In this document: positions 35,089 to 42,874 of the stretch, piece after piece
Position numbering within the stretch: position 1 is the stretch's first letter
Layout: every line of letters begins with the position of its first letter
Origin: an uncultured bacterium
GTDB taxonomy: Bacteria > Bipolaricaulota > Bipolaricaulia > UBA7950 > UBA9294
Assembly (NCBI GenBank): GCA_903857865.1
Contig: CAIOGO010000022.1
Coordinates: 1 to 64,000, forward strand
Direction of reading: 5' to 3'
Length of the DNA: 64,000 bases
The notes under the pieces: model-generated
Seen by the model: the letters and a program-made list of their open reading frames with translations, nothing else
Database searches by the model: none
What the model was told of the DNA's origin: nothing
Made by a program: the position numbers and the translations under genes

Positions 35089-35097
35089 CGGGAGCCG

Positions 35098-36042
35098 TCA
35101 AGCCGCGCCGGAAGGGGACGCGGAGTCCCCGTTCCCCTTCGTCATCGAGAGGATGCTCCCGGACGGCACGCTGTGTGTCAGCCAAACCCCGCCTCCGACG
35201 ACCGAGCCGCGGCCGATGGTCACGCGCCCCAGAATCGTGGCCCCGGCGTAGAGGATGACGTCGTCCTCGACGATCGGGTGCCGCGCGCCGCCCTTCACCG
35301 GATGACCCCGCTCGTCCGCCGGGAAGCTGAGCGCGCCGAGCGTGACTCCCTGGTACATGCGCACCCTGTCTCCGATCACCGCGGTCTCGCCGATCACCAC
35401 GCCCGTTCCGTGGTCGATGAACAACCGCTCGCCGATCTGCGCTCCAGGGTGGATGTCAATCCCCGTCTGGCTGTGCGCAAGCTCGGTGATCATCCGCGGG
35501 ACAAGCGGGACGCCCTGTCGATGGAGTTCATGGGCCAGTCGGTAGTACGTGATCGCCAAGACGCCGGGGTAGCAGGCGATGGTCTCCTCGCGGCACGTGG
35601 CTGCCGGATCCCCATCGAAGGCCGCCTGAGCGTCAGTGTCCAGGACTCCCTGCAAGCGGGGCAGTTGGGTGACGAGTTCTCGGGTGATGGCTCGAGCGCG
35701 GTCGCTGAGATCGACCTCCGGGCCTTGCACGAGCAAGAACCCGCGCTCGATCTGATCGGGAAGGTGAAGTGCGGCGTACTCCAGCGCGGCGAGCGTCTGT
35801 CCGCACAGGTCCCCCTCGGGCACGGCGGGCACGCAGAAGTACCCCGGGAAGAGGGCGGAGCGAAGCGCATCGACAATCTCGCGCAGGCCTACGCAGGAGG
35901 GCGTCCTCCTCGAGCACGACGACGGGAACGGCTGCTGTCCGCGCGGCCGGAGACTCGGCGGCTGACAGAGCGACGAGGCGATGGACGGCAACCAGTCTAG
36001 CGAAGGCGAGGCGTCGCTTGCCGAGCCCTGAAGATCCGTCAT
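35098..36042 (-). CDS. cysE: serine O-acetyltransferase
   Basis: This 314-residue protein has the SAT helical N-terminal domain (LREIVDALRSALFPGYF ... YPGVLAITYYRLAHEL) and the left-handed beta helix with TGIDIHPGAQIGERLFIDHGTG, VVIGETAVIGD and GAKHP-like GARHPIVEDDV. It makes O-acetylserine from serine and acetyl-CoA for cysteine synthesis. ATG 36042 overlaps the cysK stop (TGATG). The first ~50 residues are Ser/Pro/Arg-rich and unlike the family, so a frameshift or an internal start may affect that part. Confidence 0.9.
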   Translation of the reverse strand: MTDLQGSASDASPSLDWLPSIASSLCQPPSLRPRGQQPFPSSCSRRTPSCVGLREIVDALRSALFPGYFCVPAVPEGDLCGQTLAALEYAALHLPDQIERGFLLVQGPEVDLSDRARAITRELVTQLPRLQGVLDTDAQAAFDGDPAATCREETIACYPGVLAITYYRLAHELHRQGVPLVPRMITELAHSQTGIDIHPGAQIGERLFIDHGTGVVIGETAVIGDRVRMYQGVTLGALSFPADERGHPVKGGARHPIVEDDVILYAGATILGRVTIGRGSVVGGGVWLTHSVPSGSILSMTKGNGDSASPSGAA

Positions 36043-37007
36043 CAGAACCACCCTTCGAATAGCGCCGTGCTCAAGTACCGCTCGCCGGCGTCCGGTAGGA
36101 CGACGACGATGAGCTTGCCGGAGTTCGCGGGATCGTGTGCGATGCGCGCCGCGACGGCAAGCGCGGCGCCGCTCGAGATCCCTGCGGTGATGCCCTCTTC
36201 TCGATGAAGGCGCCGCGCGAAGTCGAGGGCCTCCTCGTCCGAGGCGGTCGCGATCTCATCGACGAGGTCGAGGTCGAGGACGTCCGGCTTGAACCCCGCC
36301 CCGATGCCTTGGATCTTGTGCGGGCCCGGGTGCGGTTCGCGACCGTTGCGAAGCGCCGTGAGGACCGGCGAGCGGCTCGGCTCGACGGCCACGGACCGGA
36401 TCGGTTTCCTCTCGACTTGCTTGATGTAGCGGCTGATGCCCGTGATGGTGCCGCCGGTTCCGACTCCGGACACGAGAATGTCGATGGCACCGCCAGTGTC
36501 GCTCCAGATCTCCGGCCCGGTCGTGCGGAAGTGGATCTCCGGATTCGCCGGATTCTTGAACTGTTGGGGCATGTAGTACTTGGCGGGGTCTGCGGCAAGA
36601 AGCTCCTCGGCCTTGGCGACCGCGCCCTTCGTTCCAAGGGCTCCCTCGGTGAGGATGAGCGTTGCGCCGAACGCCTGCAGCATCTTGCGGCGCTCGACCG
36701 ACATCGTGTCCGGCATCGTGAGGACGAGCGGGTAGCCGCGTGCGGCGCACACGTAGGCCAGAGCGATGCCGGTATTGCCGCTCGTGGCTTCGAGCACGGT
36801 GACGTCGCGCGAGCCCGGCGTTAGAATGCCCTGCCGCTCGGCTGCCCAGATCATCGCGGCGCCGATCCGGCACTTGACCGACCCCGCCGGGTTTCGCCCC
36901 TCGATCTTGGCGGCGATTCTTGCCGGGAGCCCCCTCGCGATTCGGTGGATGTGGACGAGGGGCGTGTTGCCGATCGTCTGCGCGTTGTCCTCGAAAATCC
37001 TACCCAT
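36042..37007 (-). CDS. cysK: cysteine synthase A (O-acetylserine sulfhydrylase)
   Basis: This 321-residue PLP enzyme has IGNTPLVHI, the PLP lysine K45 in [25 protein letters not shown], the phosphate loop [14 protein letters not shown] and the C-terminal [12 protein letters not shown]. It converts O-acetylserine and sulfide to cysteine. Its stop overlaps the cysE start, so the two pathway genes are co-translated. CysE normally inserts its C-terminal Ile into the CysK active site; here CysE ends SGAA, without a terminal Ile. ATG 37007 follows GGGAGAG. Confidence 0.95.
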   Translation of the reverse strand: MGRIFEDNAQTIGNTPLVHIHRIARGLPARIAAKIEGRNPAGSVKCRIGAAMIWAAERQGILTPGSRDVTVLEATSGNTGIALAYVCAARGYPLVLTMPDTMSVERRKMLQAFGATLILTEGALGTKGAVAKAEELLAADPAKYYMPQQFKNPANPEIHFRTTGPEIWSDTGGAIDILVSGVGTGGTITGISRYIKQVERKPIRSVAVEPSRSPVLTALRNGREPHPGPHKIQGIGAGFKPDVLDLDLVDEIATASDEEALDFARRLHREEGITAGISSGAALAVAARIAHDPANSGKLIVVVLPDAGERYLSTALFEGWF

Positions 37008-37120
37008 GGCATCTCTCCCAGATCGCGTGTGCGACGACCTCGCCTTCCTTGCCTTGGCTGGCTCGGTTCGCGCGGAATTGAACAACGTGGCGTCCGCCAA
37101 GATGCCGCCGATGGCCGAGG

Positions 37121-37611
37121 CTACCTCGCTCCCCAACGTCGCGCACCCCCCGTCGACTCGAATGACGGCAGGCGGGTACGTCGACGACGCCAGCGGCCGG
37201 CGCGGTCTTTCCTTACGAGCACGGACATCACGTCGCGCGCCATGATCGTGAACGGATCCCGCATCAGCACGTGCCCGCCGTTCGTCCCGCGGAGGGCACG
37301 CACAAGATCGGTCAGCAGCACGTCAAGTTGCTTTCCGGAGACCCCTGACCCCGAGCAGTGGCCTCGACTTGTAGAAGTGCGCGGCTCAAATGGGACGCAA
37401 GCTCCATCATCCCTCGCAACCCGCAGCGTCCGTGCGTCGACATTCTCACGGGACGGCCCTCTCGAGGCGCGGGAACGCAGGCCTCGTACTCCACAGTATA
37501 TCCATCGAGACACTTGAGAACAGAGATTGCGTTGCCCCGGCGGGCGCCAATTCCGAAGTGTGACGGAGGCAGCGACGCGATCGACAGGGAGACCTGGCGG
37601 GCGTACGACAA
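37121..37611 (-). pseudogene. frameshifted unknown gene remnant
   Basis: Two minus-strand frames with coding-like, GC3-rich codons abut here. The upstream part contains CLDGYTVEYEACVPAPREG and MSTHGRCGLRGMMELASHL. From about 37345 another frame contains [16 protein letters not shown] and [17 protein letters not shown], ending at 37121. They could be halves of one gene with a one-base indel. Neither half matches a family I recognise. Confidence 0.35.
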
Positions 37612-37652
37612 GGCCCCGCCGTCATCGCTTGGCGAACCCGTGAGGAGCGCGA

Positions 37653-37985
37653 GTGGTGGACTCGGACCTTGTCATCTTGGCGTCCTTGTGGACGGCGATC
37701 GCCGCGCTCATCGTGATTCTGCTCTGCCCGATCATCCGGCCGCCGTCCAGAGAATCCGCAGCCATCGTCTCCATGTCGGCGCACGTCGTCGGCAAGCGGG
37801 CGCGGACGGGCGGACTCTTCTCCCACATCGTGTCGACGGACTAGTACGTGACTTTCCAGCTGGACATCGGCACACGCCGGGAGTCACGGGTGACGGGCCA
37901 CACCCACGGCGCCCTCGGCGAGGGCGACGCAGGCTCGCTGTCCGTCCAAGGCACGCGGTACTTGGGCTTCGAGCGAGGGCAATGA
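37653..37985 (+). pseudogene. DUF2500-family membrane protein gene with an in-frame amber codon
   Basis: From GTG 37653 (GAGGAG 5 bases upstream) the peptide has a membrane helix (LVILASLWTAIAALIVILLC) and a linker, then TAG at 37842-37844. In the same frame it resumes YVTFQLDIGTRRES ... LSVQGTRYLGFERGQ and ends at TGA 37983-37985. The second half follows the DUF2500 (YhhM-like) pattern of a TyrTyr-Val-Thr-Phe strand, GEGDxGxLxxQGTRYLGF. The TAG stands where a Tyr codon is expected, so a single substitution has broken the gene (or the codon is read through). Codons on both sides are strongly GC3-biased. Confidence 0.6.
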
Positions 37986-38078
37986 AGTGTAGGAAGCCGC
38001 CTGCGGGGGCGGTGCATGCAGTGCTATGGCTTGACGTTGCGGGCGGTTCCGCGTTTTCGCCCCGTGCGTGGCGCACGA

Positions 38079-38110
38079 CGAGGGGGCGGTCTCCTGCGGC
38101 CGCCCCCTCG
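38079..38110 (-). terminator. hairpin downstream of the PKD lipoprotein gene
   Basis: An 11-bp perfect stem (38079-38089 with 38100-38110) lies 21 bases past the stop of the minus-strand gene. No U tract follows, so termination is uncertain. Confidence 0.4.
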
Positions 38111-38131
38111 CGGGATCTCAAATTGGCGAGG

Positions 38132-38488
38132 CTACAACGGGTCGACGGTGACGTGTTGAACGGCCGTGTCCGTAGCTCCCTGGTTGTCGGTCACGGTCAA
38201 CACGATGGTGAATGTCTCCGAGTCGCTCTGCACCGTAAACGTGTGCGTAAACGGGACGGCACTCGCCGACGGTGTCTGGCTGTCGCCGAAGTCCCACAGG
38301 TACGAGGCGATGGTTCCGTCCGGATCGTGCGAAGCCGACGGGTCGAGCCCCACAATGAGCGGCGTGACGCCACTTGGGGGTGTCACGGTGAAGCTCGCGA
38401 CAGGGCTCACGTTGAAGAGATAGACGCAGGATGCAAGCGCAAGCAGGGCCAGACTCACACCCGATAACAATACGACGCGGTTCCTCAT
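38132..38488 (-). CDS. small PKD-domain lipoprotein
   Basis: This 118-residue protein has a lipoprotein signal (lipobox LASC, Cys21) and a single PKD domain: SPVASFTVTPPSGVTP, DPDGTIASYLWDFGDS, FTIVLTVTDNQGATDTAVQHV. The PKD fold mediates protein or polysaccharide contacts at the cell surface. ATG 38488 has GGAGGGG about 5 bases upstream. Confidence 0.85.
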   Translation of the reverse strand: MRNRVVLLSGVSLALLALASCVYLFNVSPVASFTVTPPSGVTPLIVGLDPSASHDPDGTIASYLWDFGDSQTPSASAVPFTHTFTVQSDSETFTIVLTVTDNQGATDTAVQHVTVDPL

Positions 38489-38777
38489 TGCCCCTCCTTC
38501 CTACTCTTTGCGAACAGTCGTGGAGCAGTCTACTCCAATCGACGGGTCTTCGTCGTGGCGAAACAGGCGGTGGGCTCCAGCGCGAATGCGCCAGTCTCGT
38601 CCCAGACGACGCCAAGACGCGGTGCGGACGCGTCGCGTAGGGGTGTCGGAGTCCCTTGGGGGACGGCTCCGCGTGGCTGGAGCTGACAGTCTGTATGCGG
38701 CGAGAGCCCGGCGTGCTGACGAAGGGAGGTGAGCGGCACGAGGCCCAGACCCCGTGGCGGGCCGGATCCTTGCAACC
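38489..38777. other. short gap between minus-strand genes
   Basis: No gene or clear signal beyond the ribosome site of the PKD gene. Confidence 0.4.
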
Positions 38778-39542
38778 CTAGGGGGTTGTCGAGCTGGCCG
38801 GCTTCGCCGTCTGGCCCTTCTCCAGCGGGACGGTCTGCGTCGACGAGACCGGGGTCACGCCTGCAGCAGCGACGTAGTTCGCGATGCCCTGCAGGATGCC
38901 GCGCGCGACAAGCTCCTGGTACGCGGGGTCGATCATCTTCGCGCGTTCCTCCGGCGTCGTGACGAACCCGATCAGTGCCGAGGCTGCCGGAATCGTCAGC
39001 CGGGCAAACGAGGAACCTTGTGCCCGCACCCCGCGGTCCTTGCCGCCGGTCGACGCGACAACCCCTTGCTGCACTGCGGCAGCGAACGTCCAGCTCGCGT
39101 CGCCCGACTTGTGCGTGCTGTCGACGAGCGTCTCGATCCCCAGCGCGGTAGGCTGCCCGAACGCGTTGACGTGAAGGGCCACGAACAGCTGGGCCGCTTC
39201 TGTCGACGCCACGGCGATGCGTCCATCCGCGGACACGTCAGCGTCCGTGCTCCGCGCGAGCACGATCCGTAGGCTGGGGAATTCGCTGGCAAGTGCACTC
39301 ATCTTGTTGGCCATGGCGAGGGTTACGTTCTTCTCGAGCACGCCCTCCGCACTCGACCCCACGTCGCTACCGCCGTGAGCGGGATCGATGACGACCACGA
39401 CGGCCGGGGTCTTCCTGGACAGTGTTGATGCGTCCGGTTTGTGCCAGATCGCCCTGATCCCAACGATGAGCACGGCGATCACGGCGACGGCGATGATCAG
39501 CACCATTGGTAGTCTCTTCGAGGAATCGGCTGCTCTCTTCAT
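38778..39542 (-). CDS. membrane-anchored N-acetylmuramoyl-L-alanine amidase-like protein (Amidase_3), catalytic Glu missing
   Basis: This 254-residue protein has an N-terminal membrane helix (residues 13-32) and an Amidase_3 domain. Zinc ligands are visible: H56 in VIDPAHGGSD, E70 in EGVLEKNVTLAM and H124 in FVALHVNAFG. The segment that usually reads PAVLIEIGF and carries the catalytic glutamate reads PAASALIGF, so that Glu is Leu190. Enzymes of this family cut the bond between MurNAc and L-Ala in peptidoglycan; this one may bind but not cut. ATG 39542 starts the membrane helix region; the open frame upstream (to 39890) is not protein-like. Confidence 0.75.
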   Translation of the reverse strand: MKRAADSSKRLPMVLIIAVAVIAVLIVGIRAIWHKPDASTLSRKTPAVVVVIDPAHGGSDVGSSAEGVLEKNVTLAMANKMSALASEFPSLRIVLARSTDADVSADGRIAVASTEAAQLFVALHVNAFGQPTALGIETLVDSTHKSGDASWTFAAAVQQGVVASTGGKDRGVRAQGSSFARLTIPAASALIGFVTTPEERAKMIDPAYQELVARGILQGIANYVAAAGVTPVSSTQTVPLEKGQTAKPASSTTP

Positions 39543-40196
39543 GCGGTCACCGTACCTCGTCTCGCGCGGGGAGGACAAGCCGTAGGTCCTTCGATCCCCG
39601 CCCACGCGAGACGGTTCCGCAGGGGACGGACGACCCCCGCCATCCCTAGCCAGGTTTCTCCTCGTAGGGGTACGGTTGACGCCAAGGTCAGTGGGACGTA
39701 TGGCGCGCTCGTCCGCCGACGTCCCTCGCGCGTGTTCCTGCCTTTGAGTAGCCCTATCCAACTTCGGTGCGGAGGTGGGGCATACTGGTGGGACGAGACG
39801 TGATCGTGGGACTGCACGCGAGGCGGATCTCGACGGGCGGTACGAGTCGATCGCAGACGTGCGGACCATCGGTGACCCTTGGTCGCTCACGATTGGGTCG
39901 AGATTCTAGTGGATCAAGCGGTTTCGCGAGAACGGCTGGTAGACCGACGGCTTCGATCGCATGCTCGTCACGTGCCCGCGAGCAAGCTCGTGGGGTACGT
40001 GAACTATTGCCGGCCGTCACACAGCCATCAGGGACTCAGAATCGGCTACCGGGTCCTCCAGCCGGACGACCGCAGCAAGGGGCTCATTGGCGAGGCGACA
40101 CTGGCCGTGCGAGATCGCTTAAGCGCGTTGGGCAAGGGCCTGGGGCACAGGGTCAGCTTCTTGTCACGTCGTGGCAGATGTCCACGGGCTTGCAGC
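39543..40196. other. gap with decayed coding traces
   Basis: Short coding-like pieces in changing frames are seen on the plus strand. One is READLDGRYESIADVRTIG, ending at 39907. Another is YVNYCRPSHSHQGL near 40000-40050, which resembles the end of a DDE integrase core. None forms a complete gene. Confidence 0.35.
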
Positions 40197-40676
40197 CTAC
40201 GGGGCGGTCTTCCCGAGCCACTTCCGGAAAACCTGTCGGGATGCTCCGTTGGGAGCCGGCTCCGACATCTCCCCCGGGGCGAATCCCATCTTCTGGTAGA
40301 AGGATCTTGCGGACTCCCCGCCCGGCACGTCGGGTCCGAACGTGATGACAAGGATCTCTGCCGGAGGCTCGATCCTCGCCAACGCGCGGACGAGGAGCGT
40401 GCGGCCAAGACCGGAACGCCGCTCGGACTCGGCGACGACCAGCCAGCCGATGCGATAGACCGGTGGCCGTGGCGAGAGAAGAAGCCCTGCCACAAGGCGC
40501 GAGCCCGGGCAGCCGTCGTTCTCCCGGATGCAGAAGGCAGTTCCGCGCGCGATGTTCCGCGACAAGGCTCTCTGGAAGACCGGATCGTGCGTCATGGGGC
40601 CGAACAGAGGCTCGACCTCGGCGGCCAACTCGAGCCACGGCCCGAAGTCGGCCTTCTCGGCCGTGCGTGCTTCCAT
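40197..40676 (-). CDS. GNAT-family N-acetyltransferase
   Basis: This 159-residue protein has LELAAEVEPLFGPM at the N-terminus, PVYRIGWLVVAESERRSGLGRTLLVRAL (GNAT motif A with the RSGLGR acetyl-CoA loop), EILVITFGPDVPGG and ARSFYQKMGFAPGEM. The substrate is unknown. ATG 40676 has AGAGGA upstream; an in-frame ATG at 40712 would add 12 residues. It is isolated between two non-coding stretches. Confidence 0.82.
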   Translation of the reverse strand: MEARTAEKADFGPWLELAAEVEPLFGPMTHDPVFQRALSRNIARGTAFCIRENDGCPGSRLVAGLLLSPRPPVYRIGWLVVAESERRSGLGRTLLVRALARIEPPAEILVITFGPDVPGGESARSFYQKMGFAPGEMSEPAPNGASRQVFRKWLGKTAP

Positions 40677-41381
40677 CGTCCTCTCTGCAACGCTTCCCAC
40701 CTGCGTCTCCATCTACACGAGGGTCCTTGTCCTTCGCGGCCGCCCGCGTCGGGCGTCGGTCCGCGTCGCCCTCACGGTATCAGTCTTCTCACGTACCCTC
40801 CGAGAGAAGGGTCGTTTCGCCGGAAGACATCGGCGACAAGCAGCGGTGTGCTGAGCCAGGTCGACGTCTCTTGCAGCTCGCCGCGCGGCACGTACGGCGG
40901 CGCCCCTGCAATCGCCTGCGGCGACCTGGAGGTCCCACATCTGCGCAGGTTGTGCGAAAGGTACAACCTCGACTGGATTGCCGGCGTCGGGTTCGATGCA
41001 GCGCGGGCAGCCGCCACGACGGTCCGGCGAAGAGCGAGTCCGATGTCGAGTCCTCGCCGAGCGGGCGGACGTCCATCGAGCCGATTCCTGACGGGCACCA
41101 CGGCGAGTGGCCGACGCGGCCGCGCACGCCGCGAGCGAGCGGAGAGCATCAGCACGAGGGATGCGAGTCGATCGCGGGCACCCCCCCGGGTGAGGCTCGA
41201 GGCGGGCGTCGCATTCAGGCCCCGAGGACCTCGTCGGTGAGGGCACAAGCGGCTCGGCCGAGACACCTGTCCGCGGCACGCAAGACAAACCGGTGACCCA
41301 GCCATCGCGCTAGTCCTCATCGATGTCTCTTCATCGCGCTACGCTCGGGCGGCATCTTCAGACGCACCAAGGAGGAAGACG
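40677..41381. other. gap without a supported gene
   Basis: The plus strand has a short GC3-rich stretch containing CGDLEVPHLRRLCERYNLDW and GVGFDAARAAATTV (about 40900-41025). Another frame is coding-like after about 41030. This could be a decayed gene, but no family is recognised and there is no intact ORF. Confidence 0.35.
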
Positions 41382-42494
41382 ATGAAGAGAGCGCTTTCTG
41401 TCGCGATGGTGACCGCCCTGACGCTCCTCACTTTCCTGTTCGTGGCACACGCGCAGGAAGTAGGCGCCTCGTCGATCCCACAGAAACTCGAGCAGGAACT
41501 CGCGTCGATGGAGGCTGCATTCGGAAGTGTGCAGAACTTCATGGGCGAGTTGATTACGGAAGTCAAGACCAGCATGTCCGACATTGAGGCGTTCAATGCC
41601 ACGGTCAGCGACCTGCGGGACGTTGTCGCTGCCGTCTCTGTCGAGATCAAGCAAGCGGAGGGGAAGATCATCGGCCTCCGGACGGACGTCGATGCTCTTG
41701 GTGTCGGCTATCGGGAACTGAAAGCGAGAGTCGACGCGCTCGAAGGCGGCCTGACGGAGCTTTCCTCGTTCTGCGACCTGTTGAAGTCGCGCCTCGACGT
41801 TCAGGGAACTGACCTTGGCACCCTGCGCGGCGAGTTCGACGCTCTTGTGAATGCTTTCGGCGCCCACATGAAGGAGTACAACGACTTCCGGCAGCAGCTC
41901 GCGACCGAGCTGAGCACGATGGATGCCGGGTACCTGAGCCGATTCGACGCGATCGAGTCCGGATTCGCAGGCGCTCTGGACAGCCTGAGGACGGAAGTCT
42001 ACGCCGGCATGGACGCGCTTCAGAGCGGACTCTACGGGGAGATGGACGGACTCCGCGCGAGCTTGTCGAGCGACATCTCGACGATGGAATCGACGTTCAG
42101 CGCCGATCTGACGCTGCTTGAGTCCAGGTACGGCGAGATGACGGGTCGCATCCAAACCCTCGAGGACGAGGATGTCGGGTCGTTCAAAAAGAAGGTGCTC
42201 GAACTCGAGCGGTCCATGGCCGCTCTGGCGATCAAGGTGGACAACAACCGGGCGAAACTAGAAGGTTTCGACCAGGCCATCGCTTCCCTGTCGGAGGACA
42301 TGGCGACGACCAAGGACGGCATCCTCCAGGCGAACAAGGAACTGCTCGGTCAGTACGACATCCGCTTGCAGGCCGTCGAGGACAACGCGGCCTTCCTCAA
42401 GACGCAGATCGATACGCTGTACTTCATCTCCATCGTCGGTCTGTTGGCGGGCGTGGGTGCGTTGATCTGGGGATTCCTTGGGACGAGCAACTAG
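41382..42494 (+). CDS. exported coiled-coil protein with C-terminal membrane anchor
   Basis: This 370-residue protein has a signal peptide (residues 1-24, VAHAQ cleavage region), a long heptad-rich region (residues ~30-335) broken by a few glycines, and one C-terminal membrane helix (FISIVGLLAGVGALIWGFLG). Thirteen-to-fifteen-residue Leu/Glu/Asp periodicity suggests a rod-like, trimeric or dimeric stalk. It may be a periplasmic tether or a surface rod. Start ATG 41382 has AAGGAGG about 7 bases upstream, and a strong terminator follows. Confidence 0.75.
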   Translation: MKRALSVAMVTALTLLTFLFVAHAQEVGASSIPQKLEQELASMEAAFGSVQNFMGELITEVKTSMSDIEAFNATVSDLRDVVAAVSVEIKQAEGKIIGLRTDVDALGVGYRELKARVDALEGGLTELSSFCDLLKSRLDVQGTDLGTLRGEFDALVNAFGAHMKEYNDFRQQLATELSTMDAGYLSRFDAIESGFAGALDSLRTEVYAGMDALQSGLYGEMDGLRASLSSDISTMESTFSADLTLLESRYGEMTGRIQTLEDEDVGSFKKKVLELERSMAALAIKVDNNRAKLEGFDQAIASLSEDMATTKDGILQANKELLGQYDIRLQAVEDNAAFLKTQIDTLYFISIVGLLAGVGALIWGFLGTSN

Positions 42495-42519
42495 AACCAC
42501 AAGGTGAGGGGCGGTTTGC

Positions 42520-42553
42520 GGGAGGGGCAGGTTCTGCCCCTCCCGTTTCTTTT
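42520..42553 (+). terminator. terminator of the coiled-coil protein gene
   Basis: GGGAGGGGCAG (42520-42530) pairs with CTGCCCCTCCC (42534-42544) around GTT, followed by GTTTCTTTT. Confidence 0.88.
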
Positions 42554-42579
42554 GCGCCAGGGCGTAACAGAAGTACTAT
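42552..42579 (+). promoter_or_regulatory. promoter of the HTH-smc-scpA-scpB operon
   Basis: TTGCGC (42552-42557), a 16-base spacer and TACTAT (42574-42579), 30 bases before the first gene. Confidence 0.55.
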
Positions 42580-42609
42580 TGGGCAACCGCGTTGAGGGGG
42601 GGCTCCGGC

Positions 42610-42873
42610 GTGGAGGAACTCGGGCAGCGATTGCGAAGCGTTCGTCTCGAGAACGGGTGGAGTAGGCGTGCGACCGCCGAGCGGCTCGGTGTCTCGCTTC
42701 CATCTATCACCCGATGGGAAACCGGTGGTGCTTTGCCCAACGGCACGAACCGCCACAAGATCGATCGGCTTCTCGAATCGGGCGACCGGCCAAGCAGCTC
42801 GCGGGTCGGGCGATGGATTGTCCAGCTCAGCTTATTCCCGGGGAGGATTCCCAGCGCGGTCGGCAAAACGTGA
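42610..42873 (+). CDS. small XRE-type helix-turn-helix protein
   Basis: This 87-residue protein has a Cro/CI-type HTH over residues 3-57: LGQRLRSVRLENGWSRRATA, ERLGVSLPSITRWETGGALP. The rest is a short basic tail. GTG 42610 is the likely start. Its stop is 1 base before the smc ATG, so it is the first gene of the smc operon and may autoregulate it; no operator was identified. Confidence 0.75.
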   Translation: MEELGQRLRSVRLENGWSRRATAERLGVSLPSITRWETGGALPNGTNRHKIDRLLESGDRPSSSRVGRWIVQLSLFPGRIPSAVGKT

Positions 42874-42874
42874 C

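Noticed and set aside
35880-36042. Frameshift in the N-terminus of cysE
   Set aside because: The Ser/Pro/Arg-rich start looks unlike the family, but the alternative frames are not convincing either; left as a note on the gene.
39879-40110. Integrase-like peptide (GYVNYCRPSHSHQGL) that could mark another IS
   Set aside because: Only about 15 residues resemble the DDE integrase end, with stops in the surrounding frames and no terminal repeats; too short to call a mobile element.
40900-41030. Coding-like peptide LRRLCERYNLDWIAGVGFDA
   Set aside because: No intact ORF, start or family; listed only as a trace of decay in the gap.
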